Shown piece after piece: positions 47,901-55,372 of a stretch of 64,000 nt of DNA. Below the pieces are notes generated by a model, which was given only the letters and a program-made list of their open reading frames with translations, ran no database searches and was not told the origin of the DNA. The number at the start of each line of letters is the position of its first letter. Within the stretch, counting starts at the first letter, position 1. The position numbers were made by a program, and so were the translations under genes. This stretch comes from Longimicrobiales bacterium (GTDB taxonomy: Bacteria; Gemmatimonadota; Gemmatimonadetes; Longimicrobiales; RSA9). Where the stretch lies: positions 1 to 64,000 of the forward strand of contig DATHUY010000035.1 in assembly GCA_035461765.1 (NCBI GenBank), given 5' to 3'.

Positions 47901-49868
47901 ATTCAAATGGGCCAGCTCGGACTCGCGCCCGACGTAACGAGTCAGTCCCACGCGCTGCGCCGCCTCGATACGCGTACGCAGCCCGCTCAGGCGCAGCACG
48001 CGATGGGGTGTGTCGAACGCACCGCCGCCGAGCGCCAGCGGCTCGCGTGGCTCGGAATCAAAGAACGGTCCGACCATGCGCTGGCATGCCGGCGTGATCC
48101 ACAGCTCGTCCGGTCCGGCATGCGCCTGCAAGCGGGCCGCTGCCTGGGTCGGTCCACCGATCAGTCGGAGTCGGGTACCGTCGGTCGCGGGCTGCGCGAG
48201 CAGCTGACCCGCATCGACGCCGGTATGCAGAGCGAGCGGTCGTACCGCAGCACCATCGACCGCGATCGCGCGCACACGCTCGTGCAGCTCGAGCGCCGCC
48301 CGGATCGCGCGGAAGCAGTGGTCCTCATGGCTGACGGGCACTCCGAACAGCAGTTCGATGCGGCCGTCGTCGAAGCGGTTCACGCGACCGCCGAACCGGA
48401 CTGCCAGCTCCTCCGCTGCCGCGCGGATGCGTGCCAGTGCGGAGCTCACCGCCTCCGGCGATGCAGACTCCACAAGCGCCGCGTAACCGCCCAGCGCAGA
48501 CATGACGACTGTCGCCTGGCGACGTTCACCTTCCGGGGGCAGCTCAGTCGACACCGCGGCGTCACCCGCGGTCTGACCGGTGTCGTCGTCGACGAACGAT
48601 GCATCGCGCAGCAGTGCACCGAGCGCGTCGCAGAACTCGGCGCCGGAGTGGTACCGGTCGGCCGGGTCGTGCGCGAGTGCCCTGCGCAGCACCGCTTCCA
48701 CCGCCGCCGGAATGTCCGAGCGCCAGGCGGATACGGGATCGGCGTCGCGGGGATTGCGCCCATCAGTGTCGCCGAACGGGCGACGCCCCGTCAGCGACTC
48801 ATAGAGCACGATGCCGAGCGACCATACGTCCGTCCGCGCATCCACGGCATCGCCGCGCCGCTGCTCCGGGCTCATGTACGCCACTGTGCCCGGTGTCATG
48901 CCGGGCGATGTCACGCCTGCATCCATCAGCTTCGCGATGCCGAAGTCGAGGATCTTCAGAATGCCATCGCGAGTGATGATGAGGTTGCCCGGCTTGATGT
49001 CGCGGTGCACGATGCCCTTTGCATGTGCGGCGGCCAGGCCGCTCGCCGCCTGCACGGCAAGGTCCAGGGCTTCCGGCAGCGCAAGGGGCCCGCGCGTCAG
49101 GCGATGCTTGAGCGTTTCCCCATCGTAGAACGGCATCGCCAGGAACACGTGCCCGTCCGCCTCACCGATCTCGAACAGAGTGCACACGTGTGGGTGATCG
49201 AGCGCAGCCGCCGCCTGAGCTTCCATGATCAGTCGCTGCTTCGATTCGGCATGACCGCTCAGGTGCGGGTGCAGGAACTTGAGCGCCACGATCCGCTCGA
49301 GCCTGCGGTCGCGCGCACGATAGACGACGCCCATGCCCCCGCCATCGAGTTCCTGCAGGATCTCGTAGTTGCCGACTATCCGGCCTGCCCCGGGCCTCGC
49401 ACTGCCCACTTCGCCCGCCAGCCGCCAATGCGGCGCTGGCGTGTCGAGCACGCCGGACCTTTCGTGCGCGTCCAGCAGCTCCAGCACGTCGGCGCGAAGC
49501 GCCGCGTCGGAGCCCGCAGCGCGATCCACATACGCGCGACGTTCGGACGCTGACAGATCGAGGGCCCCGGCCAGAATCTGCTGCGCCTCACGCCAGCGCT
49601 CCGGTGTCGTAATGGAATCGGTCCGCTGGACGCCCTCGGGCGTCAAGTCGTACGCCCATGACAGCACGATCACGACGGGCAGGCCGAGCAGAGCGAGGAC
49701 GAGCACCAGCACGGGCGACCAGTCGGGCAGGGGCATCAGCGGAAACGTGGTGCTCGCGACCTCGATGCACACCCACGCGATCACGAGGTACGCAACCGTC
49801 ACGCGAAACACCCGGCGACGTTGAAGATCCGCGACCAGGCGGCCGACCGCTGGCAGCCGAGTCCTCAT
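44871..49868 (-). CDS. Giant membrane Ser/Thr kinase with cyclase-like, STAND ATPase and TPR domains
   Basis: A 1665-aa signalling protein. A two-helix anchor covers residues 18-75 (RRVFRVTVAYLVIAW, SWAYDLTPEGVQRT). The Hanks-type kinase spans about 168-420 with a complete set: GGGMG loop, Lys197 (VALKFL), Asp290 in IVHRDIKPGN, and Asp308 in LDFGIAK. A class III cyclase-like domain at 450-630 has lost the first metal Asp (MSALGGY where FTDIxGF is expected) and is probably inactive. An ATPase of the AAA/STAND type starts at about 645 (Walker A GEAGVGKSR 674-682; VLVLEDWHWAD near 800). From about 1090 to the end are TPR-type helix pairs. The ATG overlaps the stop of the ECF sigma factor by 4 bp. 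An activating signal is unknown. Confidence 0.92.
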   Translation of the reverse strand: MRTRLPAVGRLVADLQRRRVFRVTVAYLVIAWVCIEVASTTFPLMPLPDWSPVLVLVLALLGLPVVIVLSWAYDLTPEGVQRTDSITTPERWREAQQILAGALDLSASERRAYVDRAAGSDAALRADVLELLDAHERSGVLDTPAPHWRLAGEVGSARPGAGRIVGNYEILQELDGGGMGVVYRARDRRLERIVALKFLHPHLSGHAESKQRLIMEAQAAAALDHPHVCTLFEIGEADGHVFLAMPFYDGETLKHRLTRGPLALPEALDLAVQAASGLAAAHAKGIVHRDIKPGNLIITRDGILKILDFGIAKLMDAGVTSPGMTPGTVAYMSPEQRRGDAVDARTDVWSLGIVLYESLTGRRPFGDTDGRNPRDADPVSAWRSDIPAAVEAVLRRALAHDPADRYHSGAEFCDALGALLRDASFVDDDTGQTAGDAAVSTELPPEGERRQATVVMSALGGYAALVESASPEAVSSALARIRAAAEELAVRFGGRVNRFDDGRIELLFGVPVSHEDHCFRAIRAALELHERVRAIAVDGAAVRPLALHTGVDAGQLLAQPATDGTRLRLIGGPTQAAARLQAHAGPDELWITPACQRMVGPFFDSEPREPLALGGGAFDTPHRVLRLSGLRTRIEAAQRVGLTRYVGRESELAHLNDALEGAHAGRGHAVVILGEAGVGKSRLLHEFRAAAARDATFVQGRCQSYGSSVAYLPFVDVLRAAVRVQQKDPAADSAALVSAVRAIGDELEDMIPLYLHLLALAHPEHVLPQHLHGEGLRHAIQEAIAGLITIMTRAGPVVLVLEDWHWADDASRAVLKQVLEVSPGHPLLIVVTARPSAAESRELSRLTVLSVEPLGTRASADMLRTVLDASVLPEGLADRVHTRTGGNPFFIEEVARTLLEEGAVTVSGGKAVLTGDARALHLPDTVEAVIRARLDRLDRDTREIARLASVVGPEFERRLLEQAMHGGSRLPHALQTLKSAGLVQQIRVVPDAAYRFNHSLTQEVAYASLLERQRVEVHGRVADAIERVYAQRLEEHFDRLADHFSRARSWSKAVHYGVRAADRLSRLSAFTDALEQLERCEEWLGRIETEHDDHALLVDVLLRQERLCETLGLRARQQQLIDRVIVLLEDSADRRLLAEAYLRQGDLFTLLRRFTDAERVLLESLRLRRDIGAADLVRSSLRSLGLLRWHEDRPEEAIVFIEETLAIDREAGDMHALVGDLSNLGAVLKSMGQLKRARATLEEALEELDKVRASGSGASLLRECYILHNLANVHLMQDQLDEAAGYLERARRIPERERLPIQVSYHFTSLAHVALQQGRVEDSLDFYRQAVEMGRRSRHTPGLSQSLRILGEVLHGLGRDAEALPCLVEAADLFSQLEDRASEIGLWREIARIHDRGGDASEALAAWNRVVALDAAAAQHHGVGAPLDEDTVAQLEARMGIAFAARRAGLPVEEVRTAHREALDHAVRAGDRDAQGRLLNNLGIMAWESADYDDALVRYEQALAVYRDLRDDAGIGLILNSIAATLRAMGRIEEARENLEEALPVHQRAGSRLLEGHAFAMLGDIALDAGNAERALWLFTESHALREQIGDQLGAGWMHSRIARAHVAHGAMQAALRHVTAALDIADELDARDLSRACEQILRDHSTANLEVQCRDSSSSATSAH

Positions 49869-50425
49869 CCGGTGAGCTCCCGGTTCAACCACGCCCGCGC
49901 CATCTGCCAGTCGCGCTTGACCGTCGCCACCGAGATGTCGAGGCCGGCAGCAGTCTCCTCGATGCTCATCCCTGCGAAGTAGCGGCATTCGACGATGCGG
50001 CACTGGCGCTCATCGAGCGATGCCAGGCGAGTGAGTGCATGATCCAGATCGAGCAGCGTGATGTCCGCATCCTGCTGCACGGCGTCGTTCGTGCCGAGCT
50101 CGACACGCTGCCACTCACCGCCGCGCTTCCTGGTGTTCCTCGATTCGGCATGATTGATGAGGATCCGCCGCATCGCGCGCGCCGCGACGGCGAAGAAATG
50201 GGCGCGGCTCTTCCACTCGATGCGCTCCGCGCCGGCCAGCCGCACGTACGCCTCATGGACGAGCGCGGTGGTATTGAGCGTGTGATCGGCTCGCTCGAGG
50301 CGCATCTGGCGGTGCGCCACGCCCTGAAGCTCCTCGTAGACGAGTGGAAAGACACGGTCTATCGCATCGTTTCCATCGCCCGAGAGCTCTGCCAGCAGGC
50401 GCGTCACGTCACCGGTTTCGGGCAT
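49865..50425 (-). CDS. ECF sigma factor of the kinase-linked type
   Basis: A 186-aa ECF RNA polymerase sigma factor. Region 2 is at about 20-90 (VFPLVYEELQGVAHRQMRLE, TTALVHEAYVRLAG, HFFAVAARAMRRILI). Region 4 is at about 125-180 (RIVECRYFAGMSIEETAAGL, SVATVKRDWQMARAWL). No anti-sigma factor adjoins it; instead it overlaps the start of the giant kinase (ATGA). This suggests control by phosphorylation, by inference. GAGGCAGA precedes the ATG at 50425. It is a close paralogue of the sigma factor at 54753. Confidence 0.95.
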   Translation of the reverse strand: MPETGDVTRLLAELSGDGNDAIDRVFPLVYEELQGVAHRQMRLERADHTLNTTALVHEAYVRLAGAERIEWKSRAHFFAVAARAMRRILINHAESRNTRKRGGEWQRVELGTNDAVQQDADITLLDLDHALTRLASLDERQCRIVECRYFAGMSIEETAAGLDISVATVKRDWQMARAWLNRELTG

Positions 50426-50608
50426 TCTGCCTCGCCGGTCGGAATGAAGCCGGACCACGATCGGGAATCCGAGAACGGAGGGTATTCCCTCAATATAGTG
50501 CAGGAAACCTCGCGGCAGTGGCTCATTTTCGCTGCATGAGCCATTCCGCCGCCGTTTCCGGCATTGAAGGAAGAGTGATACCGCACCCCAACATCCGGAG
50601 GACCGAAA

Positions 50609-51814
50609 ATGGCGACCGCCCTGGAACAGAAAGCGCCCGTGAGCACCAGCGGCGTGCCGCTGTCGGACGAAATGCTGCAGCGCTTCCAGCAGCGGGCGCC
50701 CGGCTACGACCACGAAAACCGCTTCTTCTTCGAGGACTTCGAGGAGCTGCGGGACGCCGGCTATCTGCGAATGTGCGTTCCGCGCGAGCTCGGCGGCCTC
50801 GGCTACACGATGGCCGAGGCGATGCAGCAGCAGCGCCGGCTTGGCTATCATGCGGCGCCCACCGCCCTGGCCGTCAACATGCACCTGTACTGGACGGGTC
50901 TGGTAGCCGACCTGTGGCGCGCCGGCGACAAGTCGCTCGAATGGCTGCTGCGCGAGGCCGCCGAGGGTGCTGTATTTGCGGCCGGCCACGCGGAGAGTGG
51001 GAACGACATCCCCGTCCTGCTCTCCACAACGAAGGCGGAGCGCGTCGAAGGCGGCTACCGCTTCACAGGCCGCAAGTCCTTCGGCTCACTCACGCCCGTG
51101 TGGTCCTACCTCGGACTCCACGGCATGGACATGAGCGATCCCGCCGCGCCGAAAGTCGTACATGCGTTCCTGCCGCGCGACAGCCCCGGTTATTCCATTA
51201 CGGAAACGTGGGACACGCTCGGCATGCGCGCGACGCGCAGTGATGACACCGTGCTCGATGGCGCGTTCGTGCCGGACCGCTTCATCGCGCGCGTCGTGCC
51301 CGCCGGTGCCGCCGGCCTCGATGCGTTCGTGCTCGGTGTTTTTGCGTGGGCGCTCATGGGCTTCGGCAACGTATACAGTGGCATGGCGCGACGCGCGCTC
51401 GATCTCTCGATCGAAGTCGCAAAGAAGCGCGGTTCTCTCGGCGTCTCGCGCTCGATGGCCTACCACCCCGGCGTGCAGAACGCGATCGGCGAGATGGTGC
51501 TCGAGATCGAAGGGATCGACCCGCACCTCGACCGCGTCGCCCAGGAGTGGAGCGACGGCGTGGACTACGGCGCCGCGTGGGTCATCAGGATCGTCGCGGC
51601 CAAGTACCATGCCGTAGAGTCGGCATGGAAGGTCGTCGATCGCTCACTCGACGTTGCCGGCGGCTTCGGCATCTTCCGCAAGGGCCCGTTCGAGCAGCTT
51701 TTCCGTGACGCGCGACTCGGCCGCATCCACCCCGCCAACTCGATGCTGTCACACGAGCTGGCGGCGAAGCTGACGCTCGGCATCAGTCCGGACGAGTCTC
51801 CGCGCTGGGGATAA
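50609..51814 (+). CDS. Acyl-CoA dehydrogenase-family flavoprotein
   Basis: A 401-aa protein with the ACAD fold: an alpha N-terminal domain (FEELRDAGYLRMCVPRELGG), a beta middle domain (GHAESGNDIPV, GGYRFTGRKSFGSLTPVWSY, WDTLGMRATRSDDTVLDGAF), and a C-terminal helical domain (AWKVVDRSLDVAGGFGIFRK, LFRDARLGRIHPANS). The catalytic Glu of classical enzymes is not obvious. RSFG-type and GxFxPxxR features make oxidation of an acyl-CoA or a related monooxygenase role (FadE/DszC-like branch) possible. GGAGG lies 7-8 nt before the ATG. It is divergent from the ECF sigma factor, so its promoter region is shared. Confidence 0.88.
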   Translation: MATALEQKAPVSTSGVPLSDEMLQRFQQRAPGYDHENRFFFEDFEELRDAGYLRMCVPRELGGLGYTMAEAMQQQRRLGYHAAPTALAVNMHLYWTGLVADLWRAGDKSLEWLLREAAEGAVFAAGHAESGNDIPVLLSTTKAERVEGGYRFTGRKSFGSLTPVWSYLGLHGMDMSDPAAPKVVHAFLPRDSPGYSITETWDTLGMRATRSDDTVLDGAFVPDRFIARVVPAGAAGLDAFVLGVFAWALMGFGNVYSGMARRALDLSIEVAKKRGSLGVSRSMAYHPGVQNAIGEMVLEIEGIDPHLDRVAQEWSDGVDYGAAWVIRIVAAKYHAVESAWKVVDRSLDVAGGFGIFRKGPFEQLFRDARLGRIHPANSMLSHELAAKLTLGISPDESPRWG

Positions 51815-51821
51815 CGGTCGC

Positions 51822-51849
51822 GCGCGGCGGTCGATGGCGCCCGCCGCGC
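51822..51849. terminator. Bidirectional hairpin between convergent genes
   Basis: Perfect 9-bp stem GCGCGGCGG / CCGCCGCGC with a 10-nt loop, 7 bp past the dehydrogenase stop and 8 bp from the end of the opposing membrane glycosyltransferase gene. Confidence 0.5.
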
Positions 51850-51857
51850 CGCGCCAC

Positions 51858-52970
51858 TCATCCGGCCCAGCGCCAGACCATGAAGTCGAGCATGAACGCC
51901 AGCTGCACGATGACGAGCGCGACGGCCAGCAGCACGCCGCTGCGTGTGCGGACGAACGGCATGCCCGCGAGAGCGACGTATGCGGGGAAGATCGCCATAT
52001 CGTAGCGCGCGCTCGACAGGCTGGGCACCTGCGAATGCACGAACAGCAGTGACACGATCGCGAACACACGCAGCCCGGGCTCGAGCCGGCGCCAGCCGGC
52101 GGCGAGCACTGTCACGACCCCGACCAGCACGAGCGGCCGGATCAGCAGATCGCGCGGCGGCAGCACGCCATCGAGCGCGAGTGTGGTCACGCGCATCAGC
52201 TCCTGCAGTGCGGGCAGGAACGGAACGGTCCAGCCGTGGTGCCACAGTTCCGCCTGCAACCGGGAATAGCCGAACAGCGACCCGGTCAGCGCGGCAACGT
52301 ACAGCGTGTAGACGGCGATACCGGCCAGCGGCGCCGCGGCGAGCAGGAGTGCGCTGCGGCGCGTCTCCGGTTTCAGCAGCGCCGGGATGAAGAGTGCCGG
52401 GATGAGTATCGCTGTCGGACGCGCGAGCCCGGCGAGGAACAGTGCGCAGATCGCGTAGGCGTTGTGGCCGCGACGATGCAGCACCAGGCCGCCGAGCAGC
52501 AGAAAGAGATACAGCGACTCCGCATAGAACGCCGCATGGAAGAATGCCAGCGGCGCGACGAGCAGCCAGAAGCCGGGCTCCGCGCGCAACACCGCGTCAC
52601 CGGTCGCGCGCCATTCGCGGAGCAGCAGCATGGAGCCGAGCAGCAGCAGCTGACTGAGCACGATGCCGGCGAGCGCGGCGTGACGCGTGCCGCCGAGCAG
52701 ACGCGAAACCGCTGGAAGCAGCGGAAAGAATGCAAAACGCCGCGCCTCATCCGGCGCAGCCGAATAGCCGTGTACCGCGATGTCGTTGTAGTTGCTGCCG
52801 TCCCAGGCGGAGAGCGGCGCGGTCGCCACGGCCGGTGGTGCGGGAACGCGGTGCGATGGCACGTGAGCCGCGACGTATGCGGCGATCAGCCAGACGCTCG
52901 AGACATACGCCAGCCAGAGCAGGACCAGCAGGCGCGCGCTTCGCGCCGCATGTGACGGCGTGCGTCGCAC
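51858..52970 (-). CDS. PIG-V-like GT-C membrane glycosyltransferase
   Basis: A 370-aa protein with about nine transmembrane helices. The first periplasmic loop carries LSAWDGSNYNDIAVHGYS, matching the WDxxxYxxIAxxGY motif of PIG-V mannosyltransferases. AFFHAAFYAESLYLFLLLGG corresponds to the following PxSES-like motif, and GLARPTAILIP follows. These enzymes use polyprenyl-phosphate sugars. It starts with GTG at 52970, sharing one base with the stop of the deacetylase (TAGTG). It thus closes a three-gene operon with a CPXCG protein and a polysaccharide deacetylase, suggesting a role in an exported glycan. Confidence 0.85.
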   Translation of the reverse strand: MRRTPSHAARSARLLVLLWLAYVSSVWLIAAYVAAHVPSHRVPAPPAVATAPLSAWDGSNYNDIAVHGYSAAPDEARRFAFFPLLPAVSRLLGGTRHAALAGIVLSQLLLLGSMLLLREWRATGDAVLRAEPGFWLLVAPLAFFHAAFYAESLYLFLLLGGLVLHRRGHNAYAICALFLAGLARPTAILIPALFIPALLKPETRRSALLLAAAPLAGIAVYTLYVAALTGSLFGYSRLQAELWHHGWTVPFLPALQELMRVTTLALDGVLPPRDLLIRPLVLVGVVTVLAAGWRRLEPGLRVFAIVSLLFVHSQVPSLSSARYDMAIFPAYVALAGMPFVRTRSGVLLAVALVIVQLAFMLDFMVWRWAG

Positions 52971-53995
52971 TAACGGGTGGCTTCCGCGACGAACGGTGGC
53001 GGCTCAGGCTCGCCGCGAAAGATCGAGCGATCGAGCGAGTCGCTGATCGCCCACCGGTGCAGCCACGTGATGCCTGCGGGTCCGATATAGGAATCGTCAC
53101 GGTCGTATGCCGGGTCCCGGAGCGCCTCCTCCAGCGTGATGAACCTGTATCCGCGCCGGCGCGCCATCGCGAGCAGCTCATCGAGCGTGGCCGCGTTGAT
53201 GCGGTTGGCGTGCAGCAGCAGCACCTGCGGCAGCTCGCGTCCCACGATCGCCCGAGCCTGCGCCTCGTAGAACCCGAAGATCGTGTCCATGTACGTCAGG
53301 TACGCATCCGTGACGCGCCGTGCCAGCGCGCTGTCCGCCCCGTCGAGCGCGTTGTCGTAGGCGCGTGCAAAGACCCACTCCTGGTTGTCGATCGTGACCG
53401 GCGCCACGCGGTAGCCGCGCTCATCGAGGAACTGCTCGAGTCCGTGCTTCCTGGCGGAGTCCGGTCCGGCGTGCAGGAACGGATGCCGGAAGAACACCGG
53501 CCGCGCCCCGCGCAGTCGTGCCGTGACATCCTCGCCCCGCACGATGTCCGTCGTATACGCGTCAAGAGAAGTCGTGTTGATGTCGGGGTGCGAGTAGCTG
53601 TGATTGCCGAGGTCGTGACCAGCCTCGAGCCAGGCGCGGAGCATCCGCGTGCGTGCGTCACGTGCCGCGCCTGCGCCGAGCTTGTTCTCGTTCACGAAGC
53701 CGATCGCCGGCGCGCCCGCCGCGTCCAGCGCGTTCAGGATGCCGCGCGTGACCGCCCACTGCACAGCCGTGTCGGGCGTGGTCGAGATGACCGGCAGGTC
53801 ATCGAACGTGAGCGCGACCGCGCGACCTGCGCGCGCCGTACCGTCGGACATCGTGGGATCCGGTACGCCGGCACCAGAGTCGGCCATGGCGTCATCGGAC
53901 CCGCCGTCTGCGGCGACATCACCGGGTCGCGGGCCGCACGCCGTTCCCGCCACGATCACGGCCGCGGCAAGTGCGGTTGTCAGCGCTCGCCACAT
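52970..53995 (-). CDS. Polysaccharide deacetylase (NodB/CE4) lipoprotein
   Basis: A 341-aa exported protein with lipobox VAGTAC and an acidic linker, then a CE4 domain. The metal/catalytic motifs are VALTFDDLPV (catalytic Asp and metal Asp), HDLGNHSYSHPDIN (two metal His), RGARPVFFRHPFLHAG (Arg of motif 3), and LLLHANRINAATLDEL (motif 5 His). The start at 53995 is preferred because GAGG in the end of the upstream gene is well placed and the codon directly follows that gene's TGA; an ATG at 54004 is too close to the site. It probably deacetylates an N-acetylated envelope glycan. Confidence 0.9.
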   Translation of the reverse strand: MWRALTTALAAAVIVAGTACGPRPGDVAADGGSDDAMADSGAGVPDPTMSDGTARAGRAVALTFDDLPVISTTPDTAVQWAVTRGILNALDAAGAPAIGFVNENKLGAGAARDARTRMLRAWLEAGHDLGNHSYSHPDINTTSLDAYTTDIVRGEDVTARLRGARPVFFRHPFLHAGPDSARKHGLEQFLDERGYRVAPVTIDNQEWVFARAYDNALDGADSALARRVTDAYLTYMDTIFGFYEAQARAIVGRELPQVLLLHANRINAATLDELLAMARRRGYRFITLEEALRDPAYDRDDSYIGPAGITWLHRWAISDSLDRSIFRGEPEPPPFVAEATR

Positions 53996-53996
53996 G

Positions 53997-54230
53997 TCAG
54001 GCATCCTCGTCGGTGACAGCGTCCGCGTGTGCCGTACCCTCATCGTCCCACGTCACCGTGAGCTGCATCGGCCGGCAGCAGACCTCGCAATCCTCGACAT
54101 ACTGCTGCAGCGCGCCGCCGCCCGGATCGACCACCAGCTCGACCTCCTCGCCGCAGTACGGACACGCGACCCACGTCGTGAGGTCGGCGACGCCGTCACC
54201 GAGCGGGAACTCGTCGTCCAGGTTGCTCAC
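53997..54230 (-). CDS. CPXCG-motif cysteine-rich small protein
   Basis: A 77-aa protein of the CPXCG family. The motif ACPYCGEEVELVVD is followed by a second pair, DCEVCCRPMQLTV, giving a probable zinc ribbon. It has an acidic C-terminus. It starts with GTG at 54230, with GGGGG 5 nt upstream. It is the first gene of an operon with the deacetylase and the GT-C enzyme (its TGA is 1 bp from the next ATG). The function is unknown. Confidence 0.9.
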   Translation of the reverse strand: MSNLDDEFPLGDGVADLTTWVACPYCGEEVELVVDPGGGALQQYVEDCEVCCRPMQLTVTWDDEGTAHADAVTDEDA

Positions 54231-54294
54231 GCGTTCCCCCGTGTCTGTGAGATATGGTCGCGCGACCAGGAATCCATGGAGCGCGGGGAGCGCC

Positions 54295-54447
54295 TCACTG
54301 CCCGAACAGGCGCTGCCAGAATGATTTCTTCCGCTCGCACTTGCAGCGCTTGTTCACCGGCACACCGGCAAGCGCCTGCTCGATGTGGAGACCGCATCCG
54401 GCCCACGTCGGTTTACCGCAGATACTGCACTGAACACGATGACACAT
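54295..54447 (-). CDS. Small conserved zinc-binding-type protein (50 aa)
   Basis: A 50-aa protein beginning MCHRVQCSICGKPTWAGCG, with CxxC, a further GCGxH and a C-terminal CKC, followed by a basic tail (ERKKSFWQRLFG). This pattern occurs in a widespread but uncharacterised family of very small proteins. GGAG lies 8-10 nt before the ATG. The frame is open upstream, but only this part shows a real start and conserved cysteines. Confidence 0.8.
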   Translation of the reverse strand: MCHRVQCSICGKPTWAGCGLHIEQALAGVPVNKRCKCERKKSFWQRLFGQ

Positions 54448-54752
54448 CGATTCTCTCCGTTTGCAGCTTACATGCACGTCCAGCCAACAAATATACTGCC
54501 ATGTCATTCGTGAGCCGAGAATGGCGCGGCGACCGCCGGCTGACTGCCCGCGGAGAAGCGCGTTTGCGACAATAAACGCATGTGGCTGCCGCGGATTGCG
54601 GAGAGATCGGAGCCTGGCCTGCGACCAGTTTCGTCCGTGGATACAGCGGTAGGGCGGCATGCAGCCGGCAGTGCAGTCCTTGACACCACCAGTGGCCGGT
54701 TCGAAGTTGCGGCAGGCGGCACCCACGCAGGCCAGTCCAGCGAGCGAGGCCG
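54448..54752. other. Divergent intergenic region between the small Cys protein and ECF sigma factor
   Basis: No gene is supported here. The part near 54487-54500 is notably AT rich, with AATATA on the plus strand (TATATT on the minus strand), a plausible -10 for the small protein. A clear promoter for the sigma factor gene was not found. Confidence 0.4.
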
Positions 54753-55292
54753 ATGTCCACATCCGTCCAGTCGAAGTCCTCACGCCCCCGTCAGACGCTC
54801 GATGCGCTTGTGCCCGAGGTCTACGAGGAGCTGCGACGGATCGCCCACCGCGACCTGAAGGCCGAGCGCGCCGATCATACGTTCGGCACCACTGCACTCG
54901 TGCATGAAGCCTATCTGAAGCTCGCCCGGCTGGAGCGTGTCACCTGGCAGAACCGCGAGCATTTCTGCGCGGAAGCCGCGCGCGCGATGCGCCGCATCCT
55001 GATCGACTACGCGATCCGACGCAGCGCCATCAAACGGGGCGGGAACCAGGTGCACGTCCGGCTCGATGAGACGCTGGTCCTCTCCGACGACAATGCCGAA
55101 CAGCTCATCGCGCTCGATGCGGCGCTGCACAGGCTCGCGGATACGCACCCGCGCCTCGCGCGCATCGTCGAATGCCGGTTCTTCGCGGGCATGACGGTGC
55201 CGGAGATCGCCACCGTGATGGAACTCTCTCCGGCGACCGTCAAACGCGACTGGCAGCTGGCCCGGGCCTGGCTCAACCGCGAGCTCGCGTAG
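54753..55292 (+). CDS. ECF sigma factor of the kinase-linked type
   Basis: A 179-aa ECF sigma factor: region 2 LDALVPEVYEELRRIAHRDL, TTALVHEAYLKLARLE, FCAEAARAMRRILIDYAI; region 4 RIVECRFFAGMTVPEIATVM, SPATVKRDWQLARAWLNREL. It is highly similar to the factor at 49865-50425. GAGG lies close to the ATG. No anti-sigma factor adjoins it. A Ser/Thr kinase follows on the same strand 869 bp away, separated by an opposite-strand lipoprotein gene. Confidence 0.95.
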   Translation: MSTSVQSKSSRPRQTLDALVPEVYEELRRIAHRDLKAERADHTFGTTALVHEAYLKLARLERVTWQNREHFCAEAARAMRRILIDYAIRRSAIKRGGNQVHVRLDETLVLSDDNAEQLIALDAALHRLADTHPRLARIVECRFFAGMTVPEIATVMELSPATVKRDWQLARAWLNRELA

Positions 55293-55372
55293 TCTCGACG
55301 GTATTGCCGGGCACGCGGCGAAGGCAGCGAGTGCCGCAACGTCGCCAGCTTGTCAGCGTCTCGCGCGCCGAC

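Noticed and set aside
47860-48530. Active adenylate cyclase domain in the kinase
   Set aside because: The first metal-binding aspartate motif is replaced, so catalytic activity is not claimed.
47394-49553. Long plus-strand reading frame (719 codons) opposite the giant kinase
   Set aside because: It is antisense to well-conserved kinase and ATPase motifs. Its translation is Arg/His-rich low-complexity text, the usual shadow of GC-rich coding DNA.
54448-54897. Longer minus-strand gene upstream of the 50-aa Cys protein
   Set aside because: The extra codons overlap the ECF sigma factor on the other strand and have no conserved features; the short start has a good ribosome-binding site.
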